Assembly (NCBI GenBank): GCA_023014485.1
Contig: JAJOZX010006148.1
Span: 62,001 to 126,000 of the forward strand
Source of the DNA: Bathynomus jamesi
Taxonomy: Eukaryota; Arthropoda; Malacostraca; Isopoda; Cirolanidae
Length of the DNA stretch: 64,000 nt
Direction of reading: 5' to 3'
Part shown: one piece after another, positions 22,520 through 33,878 of the stretch
Layout: the number at the start of each line of letters is the position of its first letter
Numbering within the stretch: position 1 is the first letter of the stretch
Position numbers and translations under genes: made by a program
The notes under the pieces: model-generated
What the model was told of the DNA's origin: nothing
Databases searched by the model: none
The model's input: only the letters and a program-made list of their open reading frames with translations

Positions 22520-23507
22520 CAGGGTGTCCCAAAAAAAACTATATACTCTTTATTGCATCATATATTTTATAATTTAAAAAAAAAAAAACAATATATTGTT
22601 ATAGCAATTGCCAATGAAAGATAACTTAGTAATCTAAGTGATCAAAATGTTATAGGGAGTTGTTTGCATATAAAATTTAATTAACTACGCCAAGTGCTCA
22701 AAATGTTCTCCGGCGGCATGAATGCACTTTCAATACAACAAAATCGTGTGTGTGATGAAGCTACCTTCAAGCTGAATGGCACAGTAAATCGACGCAACTG
22801 CAGGTACTGGTCACTTGATAATCCACACGTTTATGTGGCTAAACATGTTAATTTACCAGGATTAACAGTATGGTGTGGTTTATCATCCAGGGGTTTGGTT
22901 GGACCATTTTTCTTTAATGGGACAGTTACCGGTGCCGCATATCTCGACATGCTGCGGACAGAAATTATACCTGCAGTTCGGAAGTTGTTTGGAAACGACG
23001 ACTTTTACTTTCAACAAGATGGAGCCCCCCCCCTCATTATCATTGTGATGTCAGAAGGTACCTCGATGAAACGTTGCCTAACCGTTGGATAGGACGAAGA
23101 GGAAGCGTTGAGTATCCTCCACGTTCACCGGACTTGACTCCACTTGATTTTTACTTGTGGGGCTACCTGAAGGATGCAGTTTATGGTACAAGAACTGCAA
23201 CACTCGAACACCTTAAGGATGCAATTAGGGAAAAGTGCGGGACCATCACAGCATCCACATTAGTCCATGTCTGCGGATCAGTTAGTCGACGCATTCAAAA
23301 GTGCATTCATGCCGCCGGAGAACATTTTGAGCACTTGGCGTAGTTAATTAAATTTTATATGCAAACAACTCGCTATAACATTTTAATCACTTAGATTACT
23401 AATTTACCTTTCATTGGCAATTGCTATAACAATATATTGTTTGGGTTTTTTAAATTATAAAATATATGATGCTATAAAGAGTATATAGTTTTTTTTGGGA
23501 CACCCTA
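22520..23507 (+). mobile_element. Snap-back mariner-like element (3'-3' type)
   Basis: The left arm 22520-22737 is an inverted copy of the right end (about 23293-23507), including the last codons of the transposase gene. So both termini derive from the 3' end and the true 5' end is missing. The inverted ends are therefore about 215 bp rather than the usual 20-40 bp. The catalytic domain lies between them. Confidence 0.88.
22745..23343 (+). pseudogene. Mariner-like (DD41D) transposase, catalytic half
   Basis: The frame starts at [18 protein letters not shown], where the usual FSDEA has become VCDEA but keeps the first aspartate. It continues with [16 protein letters not shown] and YFQQDGAPP (second aspartate). 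An extra C in the run at 23026-23034 shifts the frame. The second piece has [20 protein letters not shown] and LDFYLWGYLK (third aspartate), ending [10 protein letters not shown] and a stop at 23341-23343. With the shift undone, 41 residues separate the second and third aspartates. The DNA-binding half is absent. It is closely related in layout to the 2176 element but carries a different TIR. Confidence 0.85.
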
Positions 23508-23757
23508 TATTTATGAGGGGTCACTGGCAAATATTGATGGACATAAGGGGGCGATGGTCTAAAAAGGTTGGCATTGATCACTAATTTTTTTATTAAATAA
23601 AGATAACATCAGTCTCAAATAAATTTTTGTTGAATCCGGGATCAAAATATTCCAAATACTCAATAGTATGATGGAAGATTGATGGCATTTAAAAAATTCA
23701 GTAAAGCATATTCGGTAAATTCATTTATCATATTTACTTTGTTAAAGTATAGGCCCT

Positions 23758-23783
23758 ATATATATATATATATATATATATAT
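23758..23783. repeat. (TA)n microsatellite
   Basis: About 12 AT units preceding a LINE 3'-end fragment. Confidence 0.9.
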
Positions 23784-24035
23784 GGTTTTTTTTTCAATGC
23801 CCTCCAAAAGAAGTGAGGAATCTCCAGCACACCGACCTGAATAACTTCAAGAAACAGCTGGACAGACTCCTGTGCAAAGTCCCTGATCAGCCATGCGTGG
23901 CTGGCTACGAGGGCAGGAGCAGATCAGACAGCAATTCCCTCCTTCACCAAATCGCGCAAATGAGGTGGGATGCTGCAGAGGGGTCGACCGCAGGTCGATC
24001 CTGAACCGTCGTTCGAACTCGTATAAAGTAACAAA
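23784..24035 (+). pseudogene. LINE 3'-end fragment (family C)
   Basis: Only the end of the polymerase survives: LQHTDLNNFKKQLDRLLCKV followed by PDQPCVAGYEGRSRSDSNSL, ending at a stop at 24002-24004. The LQHTNMNNFKNQLD version is on the minus strand near 57140. The 3' UTR has CGATCCTGAACCGTCGTTCG, echoed at about 55030. The ending is alignable with that of family B, so B and C are probably sister families. Confidence 0.75.
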
Positions 24036-24248
24036 GTAAGTACATATATGCGTGTACAGGGCCAATCAGAGGGTGGGGGGGGCTAGGAAGGCCATTTGGC
24101 CTGGGCATCAAGCTTAAGGGGGGGCCTCAAATTTAGAAACTTTCAGGTTTGAATATAATGTTTTGCAGTGAAAGTAATAATTGGGTTTAGCTATGGGCCT
24201 CAAAAGCTGGAAGTGTCCCGGGCCTCTCTGGACCTCTGAGATGTCCTT

Positions 24249-24253
<5 letters not shown>
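24036..24253. other. Unassigned repeat-like sequence beginning CAGGGCC
   Basis: CAGGGCCAATCAGAGG at about 24057 and repeated GGGCCTC words suggest a degraded hAT-type MITE, but I could not match two ends. Confidence 0.3.

Positions 24254-24300
<47 letters not shown>
24254..24300. repeat. (TA)n microsatellite, left of the Tc1 element
   Basis: About 23 TA units abutting the Tc1-like left end. Confidence 0.95.
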
Positions 24301-24302
<2 letters not shown>

Positions 24303-25259
24303 CACACCGGACAAAAAATTAGTCACCCCTCTCAGAATGTACCTAATAACGTGTGACGGCGCCTCTGGCCTTGATAACCGCACGAATCCGGCGAGGCAGA
24401 GACTTTACGAGGTTGTGCATGTACTGAACATCGATTTGCTGCCACTCGTTCATCAGCCGGTCCCGAAGTTCCGCCAGAGTCCGTGGGTGTCTATTCCTGC
24501 GCTTCACTTTCTGTTTCCAGCCTGAACAACACCTTCGACGCATTCAGGATTAAAGGCTTCATTGGACCTGCGATGTACTCGTCGCCTCCCATCATTGGAG
24601 AACAAACAAAAACGGGACTCATCGGACCAAATTACACGTTTCCAATCTGCCGCAGTCCAGTTTTTGTGCCTGAGCCCATTTATAACGTGCCAATTTGTGA
24701 CTTGCTGTTAACAGCGGCCTCTTCCGTGGTACCCTGCTCCAGATGTCCATCGCATGCAGTTCTCGTCGCAATGTCCGTTAGGAAATTGGTCGCTGGAGAA
24801 CCTCATTGGTTTCTTCGAGCAATTGTTCTCTGGTTTGAAAACGATTTGCAGTTACTAGACGAGAAACATGGCGGCGGCCCCTATTGTCGAGAATTGTTTT
24901 CCGGCCACAGTTACGCCGTCGATTGTCAGTTGATTGCGAACTACACCACTCTTTGTAAACTCGCTGGACAGTACGCGTGACACACCAACAAATTGGGCTA
25001 CTTCAGACATTTTGTGTCCGTGGGCTCTGCCAAACACGATGGCTCCTTTTTGCCACTGAGTAACGTCTGCCTCACGACACATTTTGCAGACTATATCCAA
25101 CACACACACTGTTCTTCACCACCTCACGAAACAGATCTGATCCTGTGTGCTACGTCACCGCTACTTGTCACTTACCAATGCTACATCAGCGCCCTCTGTG
25201 TGACCTTGAACTTCCTACTATCGGTGCTATTAGGGGTGACTAATTTTTTGTCCGGTGTG

Positions 25260-25261
<2 letters not shown>
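24301..25261 (-). mobile_element. Tc1-like element with internal deletion
   Basis: Both ends carry AGCACACCGGACAAAAAATT followed by AGTCACCCCT in inverse orientation, perfect over 30 bp. It sits between two (TA)n tracts, with TA as target. At 961 bp it is shorter than a typical Tc1-like element (about 1.3-1.6 kb). Confidence 0.9.
24343..25109 (-). pseudogene. Tc1-like transposase remnant
   Basis: Reading the minus strand, the N-terminal piece has TQWQKGAIVFGRAHGHKMSE and VAQFVGVSRVL, a paired-type helix-turn-helix. A stop near 24855 follows. Later frames give TAADWKRVIWSDESRF, the first catalytic aspartate. Next come HPRTLAELRDRLMNEW and LPRRIRAVIKARGAVTRY, the usual Tc1 C-terminus. The segment between, which should carry the second aspartate and the glutamate, is deleted. 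Several frameshifts and stops are present. It is inactive. Confidence 0.85.

Positions 25262-25306
<45 letters not shown>
25262..25306. repeat. (TA)n microsatellite, right of the Tc1 element
   Basis: About 22 TA units. Confidence 0.95.
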
Positions 25307-25311
<5 letters not shown>

Positions 25312-26384
25312 CATTTACATGAATTAAAATATATTTTAATTTAATGTTAACACTGATGTTTAGAATTACGTCTTCTATTATTCAAAATTAACGATTCTAA
25401 CGGTACTTACAAATGAATTCTATAAAATTAATTTATCGTTTATAGCCGAAATAACATACGAGTAAATTTAACTTAATTTTAACTACATTTAATTCAAAAT
25501 TAGAAAGTTAAAAAAGAAAACATGGTTACAATTCAAACTCGTGCGTGTGATTAACCAGTATAAATTGTTAATTAGTTCCGAGATAAATTAAAACTTTACC
25601 CATTGCTTTAGTACAAGTTAGAATTACTTAAAATTAATTTCACTCTCTCCTCCAAGCTGATAATTTAGATTTTCTGTTCAAATCCTTTTTAACATCTGGC
25701 AAACTTCTTCATAAACACATAACGATTCAAACATTTTTTTTTTTTTTTTTTAGTTAACTTCTTAATATTTTCGCAACTTCTTATCATGGAACACCAGTTT
25801 CACAAAAGTTCTTCAGCGAGTAAAAGAAGAAAAGAGAATATTCTTCTTATTCAAGAAAATTACTATAAAAGTATTTGTTTTGAGTGAATACTAAAATTAG
25901 GATAAATTACCTGACTTTATAAAGTTATTAAACATTAATAAAAATACATTATTATTTATACGACGTTTGTTTCCAAAAACAAATGATTAACACACACACA
26001 CACACGTGTGTGTGTGTGTGTGTTAAAACATTAAAGGTAAAAAAATATTTTGCTGATATGAATCTACACATTCCTAGAAATACTTTTAATCAACCATCTG
26101 TTTGCGCGTAATACTGTAAATGGTCCTGTTATATTTATGGCGAGAGAACAATTTAACCATCCAATATACCAACAACCTCACACATTCTGTACGAATGTCT
26201 GGGAATCTTTCTTGTTAAGACTATACTGTAAATCTTCGAGTAACGACTGATTTTTTTCCCTATGTTACTCATTTAACATTTAAACTGATCTAAAAGGTGT
26301 ACCGTATAAGTCACGAGAACCATAAAGTATTTACAATGCACAGTTATAAGAGTGTATAATGTCGATACCTAATTTTACTTATCG
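25307..26384. other. AT-rich spacer with palindromic (AC)n(GT)n
   Basis: No gene. A self-complementary (AC)8(GT)8-type tract lies at about 25990-26023 and a T13 run near 25738. Confidence 0.5.
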
Positions 26385-26481
26385 TTAAGCCTTTAACGCC
26401 GGGAGTTTTTGCAGGGTTAACTGTGAATGCGTGTATTTGAAGCGGTACAAATTCGACCCAGACATCAATAGAGGGTTTAGA
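26385..26481. mobile_element. Probable degraded piggyBac-like MITE, inverse of the 8221 copy
   Basis: TTAAGCCTTTAACGCCGGGA at the left and the internal GGGTTAACTGTGAATGCGTG followed by TATTTGAA match the inverse of 8225-8300 (AATGCGTGTATTTGAAAGG). The right end is more decayed. Confidence 0.45.
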
Positions 26482-26773
26482 AATAACAGCTAGATTTCCA
26501 GCCTTTATAAAGAAATGACATAAAAACATTTGTTAACAGAACCCAAATGGTTCAGGATACGTAACTGAACAACTGACAGTGTATATACTACAGTCGCTAG
26601 TGAACAACCTTGATATTCTATCATAAAACTGTGCAGGATGGCCCCGTTAAGAATATCGACCAACTGCAAAGGGAGATTAGAATTACACCACTCATTATAA
26701 TTAAAGACACTTGGAAAGAGACGTCCCACGATATGTATAGTTATGGGCCAAATCATTCGAGACAACTTTAAAA

Positions 26774-26837
<64 letters not shown>
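26482..26837. repeat. Spacer ending in a (GA)n microsatellite
   Basis: The (GA)n tract spans about 26777-26834 and directly precedes a LINE endonuclease fragment. Confidence 0.7.
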
Positions 26838-27378
26838 GAACCGTCAAAATCAATTTGGCTTATACACAAATTTTATTACACACAAAATTTATTATACACA
26901 AATATACAAGGCCTGTACACTGACCATGCACATTGCAAATTACAATACCTGCAAAATTTAGCTCTGGAAACCAGCACAAATATCTTATTCCTAACCGAAA
27001 CATATTTGCATAAATGCAAAAAAAGCTGTGAAAATTGCATCGAAGACACTGAAATAGCAATAAAGGTCTACAATATATACAGAGCAGATAGATTTGCTGG
27101 AAAAGGAGGAGGCTTTGCATTTACATGAAAAACACATACATATGTGAATGAATGTAAGTAAATCAAACAGCATAGTCGAAATCCTCATTTTAGAAGTAAA
27201 ATAACTGAGCCCAATCATTATGTACAAACTGTACAAACACCACAAAAAGTGAATTCCAGTTCGTTAGAAATTGATTAGAAAACATGATAAAATCACTTAA
27301 GATCTCAGCATCAAATTTTTTAATTTGTGGGGATTTTAATTTTATAATCATACAAGGAAGAAAAATGATTAAGTTATA
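26838..27378 (+). pseudogene. LINE endonuclease fragment (family C), left part of a split copy
   Basis: The frame reads a segment with FYYTQNLLYTNIQGLYTD, LALETSTNILFLTETYLH (the ILFLTET block of the endonuclease) and AIKVYNIYRADRFAGKGGG, then breaks at about 27126. Beyond the stop, other frames carry LICGDFNFI-like residues near 27330, the GDFN block. A mariner element inserted at 27379 separates this from its continuation at 28284. The (GA)n tract immediately upstream marks the 5' truncation point. Confidence 0.75.
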
Positions 27379-28283
27379 CAGGGCGTCCCAAAAAAATGTA
27401 TACACACTTTAACAGCTGATAGCTCAATTGATGTTTCTTTCTTTCCAAGTTAAACCCATTAGAATTAATAATGGCAGTCAGACTAAGCTTTGAACAAAGG
27501 AAATTCATTCTAAAATGCTACTGGAAGTGTGAAAACGCAGTTGAAGTGCAAAGACAGTTTAGGAGGGAGTTTCAAACAGATCCACCAACGCGACTTACCA
27601 TCACTCGAATTAGAGATAAGTTTGAAGCCGATGGAACTGTTCAGAATGTCCACAAGAAGCGTTCCGGAAGACCACGGACATCGACAAGCCCCACAAAGCA
27701 AGAAAGAGTACTGGAAACGTATCACCAAAGTCCAAGAAAATCTGTGCGGCAAGCGAGTCGTGAGGTAGGAATTTCAGAATCGTCTGTCCAACGCATTTTG
27801 AAGCGCTGTCAATGGAAAGGTTACATTCCAAGATTAGTCCATGCTATTAATGAAGATGATCCGGACCGAAGAGTGGAGTATTGCGAGTGGTACTTGGCAC
27901 GATGTGGATGTGGATTGGACGAAGGGGTTTCGTAGAATACCCTCCGCGTTCACCAGACCTCACACCACTAGACTTTTTTTATGGGGATACTTAAAAGACA
28001 AAGTCTACGCTATAAAACCTGCAACAGTCGCTGAATTGAGAGCAGCCATTAAACGAGAATGCACACAAATACCAAACGAAATGTTTCGTGATGTTTGCGA
28101 TTCCATTGCTTCGCGTTATCAGCAGTGCCTGGACCAGAACGGACGTCAGTTTGAAAACAGGCGTTGACAAAACAATTAAATAATGTCTGTAGATTCTATT
28201 ACATTTTGAAAATGAAATGTATTTTAATAAACACTGCCTTTATAAGTATTTAAAGTGTGTATACATTTTTTTGGGACGCCCTG
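27379..28283 (+). mobile_element. Deleted mariner-like element inserted in a LINE
   Basis: TIRs begin CAGGGCGTCCCAAAAAAATG (and extend through GTATACAC) and are inverted at the right end. TA occurs at both junctions. At 905 bp it is a deletion derivative that keeps both ends of its transposase gene. Confidence 0.9.
27471..28167 (+). pseudogene. Mariner-like transposase with central deletion
   Basis: The first 145 codons are intact. They begin [19 protein letters not shown], the first helix-turn-helix (DUF4817-like), and continue with [10 protein letters not shown] and [20 protein letters not shown], the second helix-turn-helix. Near 27910 the sequence jumps to [16 protein letters not shown] around the third catalytic aspartate, skipping the first two aspartates and some 150-200 residues. 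A one-base loss in a T run near 27975 shifts the frame. The end reads DQNGRQFENRR with a stop at 28165-28167. This copy complements the others because it shows the DNA-binding half that they lack. Confidence 0.88.
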
Positions 28284-30290
28284 TATATGTTGAAAAGTTC
28301 CATGGTAACATTACAAAAGATGATAGAATCCAGGCATAATGCTATAGATATTATGAAATATCATGGACTTACCCAGGAAATCTGTGAAGTGACTCGAAAA
28401 CAGAACGTTTTGGGTTTAATTTTGACAAATAACAAAATAAATAAATAAATAAATAAAAAGGTAACGCACACAAATTTCTCTGACCATAACCGAATCGATA
28501 TACAAATAAAGTTAGCAACCAGGAAACCTAAAACGCATCCCAGAGAGACAAGGAATATTTGAAAGTTTAAATATCATATGAATACAAAGAAAGTAGATTG
28601 GGAAGGTTTAAGTGAAGATTTAAAGGAAGTACACTGGGAATTACTGCTTCACGAGAAGACTCCAGAAGAAATACTACCTGTAATAGAGAACGAAACTGAG
28701 CCCATATTGTTGAACCATGTTTCGAAGAGACAAAAGCTCAAGAAAAAAGTCAGAACATTATTTTGACAACGGAAACAAACCGTAAAAAATATCCACGGTT
28801 GCAGAACTGAAGCAAGAAGACTCAAGCTGGAGAAACAACTGTGCGAAATAGAAATGGACCTAAAACAAACGTTTATCCACATGACAAACGAAGGAAAGGA
28901 GGTCGCAGAAAACATGAAAAATAACCTAAAATACTTCTAAACGTTGTCGAAAAGAAAGATGCCATGTAAAGAGAGTATTGTTTCTTGAAATGACCCAGAG
29001 AAATTTTAGCGAACTGCTTAAGGAACAATTTAAGTCCGAGAAAAAAGTAGAAAATCCAGATGAATTCTTTGACATGGATACAAATCAGCCAAGAACAAAT
29101 ATGGACACGAATCTATTAATGGATTTAGAGGTCTTGGAATGAGACGTAATTAAGGCTTTATCACAAATATGAGAAAATCCAGCACCAGGGCCAGACGCAT
29201 AGGGTGCCATGTTTCTGAACAAATGCAAAGAGAATATTGCCAGGCCACTAGACTTATCATGGAGAAAATCACTCGACACGGGGCAAATTCCACTTTCATT
29301 AAAGAACGCAAATATTACCCCCCTATTCAAGGGAGGTAGCAAAGGAATGCCTCAGAGCTATCAGTCAGTAAATAGTTCTCACCCTCCACCTTGTAAAGTC
29401 CTTTGGACGTGTAGTTAGACGCAAAATTGCTTATTTCCTACAAGAAAAGAACTTAGTCAATATGAACTAACATGGTTCCAGGATTGGAGGAGCATGCCTA
29501 TCACAGTTATTAGACCACCAAGACAAAATACTGGAAACATTGTGTCGAGGTCATAATATAGATGTAATACTGAGTTTGCTAGAGACTTCAATAAATGTGA
29601 TCATGGAATTATAGCACAATTACTGTAAAGCTGTAACGATGGATATTTAATTTTCTGACCAAAAGAACACAAAAAGTGTTAGTAAATGAAGTCAAATCTG
29701 AAGTCTCAGAAGTCGTCAGCTCTGTCCTACAAGGTACAGTATTAGCTCCCTCTCTGTTTAGCATAATGATTGCAGACGTTGATGCAAATATTAATGACAG
29801 TATCGTATTGTGTTTCCCGGATAACACAAAGATATGTAAGGAGATATGAAATGGAGGTGACTTGAAAAAATTGAAAAACGACATTGAAATATTATTCAAG
29901 CGGGCAGAAGACAACAATATGAATTCAACAGAGAAAAATTCCAACTTATAAGATACAGTCACAAAAGGAGCTGCAAAATAAGGATACACAACACTACAAG
30001 ACAAACAGATAACACCAAACCCACAAGTCAGGGACCTTGGAGTAATATTCTCATCGGATGCAGAATTCAGAGAATATTACAACATTAAAATTACAACAGC
30101 CAGAAAAATAACGAGAATTATCTTTATGAAGGAGCTTCCGTAACAGAAAATAAGACATCATGCTAAAATTATGGAAGAGTTTAGGTCTATTCATAACGAA
30201 GTATTGCTCAGTACTCACAAGCCCATATAGAAAATGAGATACACTGTAATCATAGAAGCCATACAAAGTAATTTTACATCCGAGATACAT
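28284..30290 (+). pseudogene. LINE reverse transcriptase, highly decayed (family C), right part of the split copy
   Basis: This continues the LINE interrupted at 27379. Across several frames one reads LTQEICEVTRKQNVLGLIL and the SDHN endonuclease motif region (about 28480). Then comes the linker MNTKKVDWEGLSEDLKEV, followed by ENIARPLDLSWRKSLDTGQI and ANITPLFKGGSKGMPQSY of RT near 29230-29365. Frame-shifted DKCDHGIIA (about 29595) and VSSVLQGTVLAPS-like residues (about 29715) follow, and the RT active site region DNTKI lies near 29825. The C-terminal part includes NPQVRDLGVIFSSDAEF near 30015. Many stops and indels make this an old copy. Minus-strand frames here are shadows. Confidence 0.75.
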
Positions 30291-30788
30291 TGTTTATCGT
30301 TGCAATATTAAGGTTGTTGATTTTAAAAAACACGCAGCCTTTCCTTCCCTTGGTTGTTGCTATAAATCAAGTGGTGACTCCAAATATTAATTAACTATTT
30401 AATTACCTCAACAACCTACTTAATTATTAATCACCGTAATCTATCTTCATATTGGTAGCCCACGCAATTTTACTCTACAAACTTGCCTCAGTTAGAAGCC
30501 TATACAGTCGGTGCCTATAACTTGGCCAATATATAAAATATACATTGCAGACACCCCCATTTATTATCAGTCCGGGTGCATGATTCTTCAGGAGCAAGCT
30601 GCACCGCAAGTTTGTGTTTCCTCCCCAAGGCAGCACAAACTTACTTGCATCAATCACAGTCGCATCTCAAACTACCTTAGGCTTGCTCTACACAAAGTAG
30701 ACCAAAAACCACAAGTATCCGCAATCGCATCAGTCCATATACAATACATATATACATGACTGTATTTCGTTTAGAATAATATTTTTAT
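30291..30788. other. Spacer with no recognised feature
   Basis: No gene or repeat structure is supported. Overlapping frames on both strands at 30475-30759 have no motif. Confidence 0.4.
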
Positions 30789-31378
30789 ATAACTGGTGAT
30801 TACAAATGATCTTCCCCATTTTAAACATTTATTATGAAAAAAACTAACAAAGCTACAGCGAAAAGCAAGATATACAAATAAAGAAGAACTCAAAAAGTTT
30901 TATTTACAAGCTACTGATGTTCAGTATGAGCTCCTTTTGTGGCGCCTTTTGAGGTTACAACATTCCTGAAAGAATGAGCAATTGACTGATCGTTGGATCG
31001 GGCGTGGGGGGTCCATCCCTTGGCCGGTTCGTTCGCCCTATCTAACTCCAAATGACTTTTTCCTCTGGGACTATGTCAAAAATGAAGTTTTTCTTCCACC
31101 AGTGACAACAACCTTGGAACATTTGAAGGAAAGGATACGTGAGGCTGTTAGAAAAGTTCAGTACGATACGCTACAAAATGTATGGAGGGAAATGGAGGGA
31201 AACAGAATACCGCTTTGATGGCTGCAGAACCACAAAAGTAGTTCATATTGAACTTCAGTAGCTTGTAAATAAAACTTTTGAGTTCTTCTTTATTTGTATA
31301 TCTTGCTTTTCACTGGAGCTTTGTTAGTTTTTGCATAATAAATGTTTAAAATCGGGAAGATCATTTGTAATCACCCCG
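30789..31378 (+). mobile_element. Snap-back mariner-like element (3'-3' type)
   Basis: The left arm (about 30789-30943) mirrors the right end (about 31229-31378): GGTGATTACAAATGATCTTC and on through AAAAGTTTTATTTACAAG occur in both, inverted. Both arms therefore derive from the 3' end. Confidence 0.8.
30982..31218 (+). pseudogene. Mariner-like transposase, third-aspartate segment
   Basis: The frame reads TDRWIGRGGSIPWPVRSPYL, TPNDFFLWDYVKNEVFLPP and TLEHLKERIREAVRKVQYD, ending at a stop at 31216-31218. TPND keeps the third catalytic aspartate, but the SPDL motif has become SPYL. Everything upstream is missing. The piece sits between two inverted 3' ends and is inert. Confidence 0.75.
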
Positions 31379-31412
31379 TATATATTTGCAGACTCAACAC
31401 GTAAAAACTGTC

Positions 31413-31641
31413 GGATCTTTTCCTTTATAGCACCCCCAATTTCTTGACAATCGGTTAGGTGAAGTTATAATGTTTCCGTTAAAACTAACGAAAATATCAC
31501 GACTTAACCTAACCAATGGTCAAGGGCGTACAATTCACCTAATCGGGCATTCAATTAATCCAACTATTGCTATAAAAGAACAATGGGGGTGCTATAAAAG
31601 AACACAGTAAAACAATGGGGGTGCTATAAAGCAAGCGATCC
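31413..31641. mobile_element. MITE with GGATC-type TIRs and 8-bp target duplication
   Basis: Left end GGATCTTTTCCTTTATAGCA, right end inverted GGATCGCTTGCTTTATAGCA, three mismatches over 26 bp. The flanking octamers AAACTGTC (31405-31412) and AAATTGTC (31642-31649) match at seven positions. The unit CAATGGGGGTGCTATAAA is repeated near the right end. The interior at 31483-31547 carries part of the palindromic MITE family (ACTAACGAAAATATCACGAC). Confidence 0.8.
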
Positions 31642-31777
31642 AAATTGTCTTCGTAAACTCAAACTGAATAGAATTTAAAGAGGGCTACATTTTATGGTTT
31701 AATAATCCCCAAAACCAATCTCAAAGTTTAATTCTGAGAACTTTTAATACCTTACCTTTTCTTCGATATATATATAT

Positions 31778-33878
31778 TAGGGCTCTCCGAATCACATTTT
31801 TTTTTCGAATCGAGTCTCGAATCAAATCATCCCAAACAATTCAAATCGAATCTCGAATCGAATCGATTGTACACATCGATTACACTGGCCAACAAAATGA
31901 AACTTTTTTTTCTCATCACAAACATGATCACACTTTTCTTAATGCATTTTTCGCGCCGATTCCGAATCTGGTTTTATTTTTTTCTAGCACGTAGAGTTAT
32001 ATAGATACACTGGTTTTGATATTTTTAAGTTTTTGATATTGCTATAAGAAAATTTATGGATGTATAGATCACACTTAGGAATGCTAAACAACAAATACAT
32101 CATATACTTTATTCAATGTACTTATAAATAAAGAATATATACATTATTTTATTAAAAGCGCTGTGAGTGTGATTTCCTTTTGTAAATTTGGCCTGGATTG
32201 TCACGATACAGCATCCAACAATGGTCCGCCATCATGCTTTCATTCCAATATCCTTGGTAGCGCTTCTCCATCATCTGAATATCTTGATGGAAGCGCTCTC
32301 CTTGCTCGTCACTCACTGCACCAAGGTTTTCAGGAAAGAAATCTAAGTGGGAATGCAGGAAGTGAATTTTTAACGACATTCGACACTCCATTTCTTTGAA
32401 GGCATCAAGGAGGTTCTTGACTCCATCCTTATACGCAGGTGACTTGTTGCTTCCAAGAAAGTTTTCACATATCCATTTGAACGCCAGCCAAGCCTTCAAT
32501 TCCAGCGGACTTAGGACTTTTTCAAATTCAGTGTCATTCAAAACCTCCCTTATTTGTGGCCCAACAAAAATTCCTTCCTTCAATTTTGCTGCAGTAACCT
32601 TCGGAAATTTCCTTGAAAGCTATTGGAACCCTTCAGAATTGACTTTACCCATTGCTTTAACAAAATTCTTCATTAAACCAAGTTTAATGCGAAGAGGTGG
32701 CAGATAGATCTTTTGGGGATCCACTAAAGGGACAGACTGGACATTGCTTATCCCTGGGACATATGTATACCTAAGTGGCCAGTCACTTTTGGTGTAATGT
32801 TCTATAGTGGCGCGACTGTCCCACAGGCAAAGGAAACAACAAAATTTTGTGAATCCTGACTGCATACCCATAAGCATTCCTATAACTTTTAGATCTCCAC
32901 AAACATTCCATTGATGACTGTCGTATTTGATTGCCTTCAGTAGTATATCCATATTGTCATATGTCTTTTAGATGGACGGAATGGGCAATGGGGATGGATG
33001 GCAGTATATTACCATTATGCAAAAGAACTGCTTTCAGGGGTCATTCTTACATTGTCGAGGCATGTTGACTGACCTGAGCAAACTATAAATTCAAAAAAAT
33101 GTACACCAACTTGACACAAGTTCTTGGACTGGACTGATCTTTTGACACACAAAGCACGGCGTTGTTGCCTGAATCAGAATGCTGCTAGACGTAAAAGCTC
33201 ACACCTGAAATACATAAGATGTATAATTAAGATAATTGAAATCAATAAGATGAATAAACTAAAAAAACACACTAAAATAAACACAATCAAATGTTGAAAT
33301 ATTAGTATTTTGCCTATTTAAAATGGTTAAATCTGTGTAGTTATATATATGCCTTCATCTTGAAAACTGTACGTGCTAGAAAAAATCTGAATGCAGTTTT
33401 GGAATCAGCGTGAAAAATGCTATCCAGCCACCACAAATTTTACTCTGATGAAAAATCTTTGTTGACCAGTGTTATTATCAAACTAAACTAAACAGAAAAT
33501 GGTTTCTTTATTTAGAATATTTATTTAGAGTAATAAGCATAAAATTAATTATATCTTCTTGAGAACAAAAGACAAAGTAAATCCTTCTAAAAAAAAACTG
33601 TATTAAGTATTTGATTATCAGGAGGAACAATGGTATTAAAGTATGATAAAAGTAATAAAAGCACAAGAGATTGGTCTCAGTATATAGATTGAATTATAAT
33701 GTAAGTTAAAAGAAAAGTGTTTATTTACGAAAGTGTTCTTCAAAACAACATCACTGATGTTTTTACCGGACTTAATGGAGATTCAAAAATATCGAATTGG
33801 AGCCCAAGTTAACGAATCAAATCGAATCCTCTCTCCCGATTCAAAATCAAACCGAATGTCGAAGTTCGCAGGGCCCTA
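31778..33878. mobile_element. hAT-like element carrying an unnamed protein pseudogene
   Basis: Left end TAGGGCTCTCCGAATCACAT, right end inverted TAGGGCCCTGCGAACTTCGA, both inside TA tracts. Subterminal CGAATCGAATC words are iterated at the left and ATCAAATCGAATC at the right. The TAGGG(C)-CGAA type fits many hAT MITEs. The target duplication cannot be read because of the flanking TA tracts. The 2.1-kb interior includes the pseudogene at 32152-33040 and AT-rich filler. Confidence 0.6.
32152..33040 (-). pseudogene. Unnamed multicopy protein family X, 5'-truncated
   Basis: On the minus strand, LPSIPIAHSVHLKD (about 33009-32968) is followed by a one-base loss. It continues YDSHQWNVCGDLKVIGMLMG, GFTKFCCFLCLWDSRATIEH, PLVDPQKIYLPPLRIKLGLM, a TAG near 32618, KEGIFVGPQIREVLNDTEF, SLKIHFLHSHLDFFPENLG and GERFHQDIQMMEKRYQGYW, to a stop at 32152-32154. 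I recognise this as a protein type that recurs in many invertebrate genomes, but I know no established name or function. Conserved C, H, D and E residues (CCFLCLWDSR, HSHLDFFP, ERFHQD) could suggest an enzyme fold. One stop and at least one frameshift make it non-functional. Being inside hAT-like ends may be chance or capture. Confidence 0.7.

Larger units (their letters stand above)
22389..23580. mobile_element. hAT-like MITE remnant hosting a mariner insertion
   Basis: CAGTGGTTCCCAACGTGGGC is the classic form of a hAT-type left end. The likely right end near 23560-23580 (AAAAAGGTTGGCATTGATCA) is a degraded inverse. The target duplication is not recoverable. The mariner at 22520-23507 splits it. 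Confidence 0.5.
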
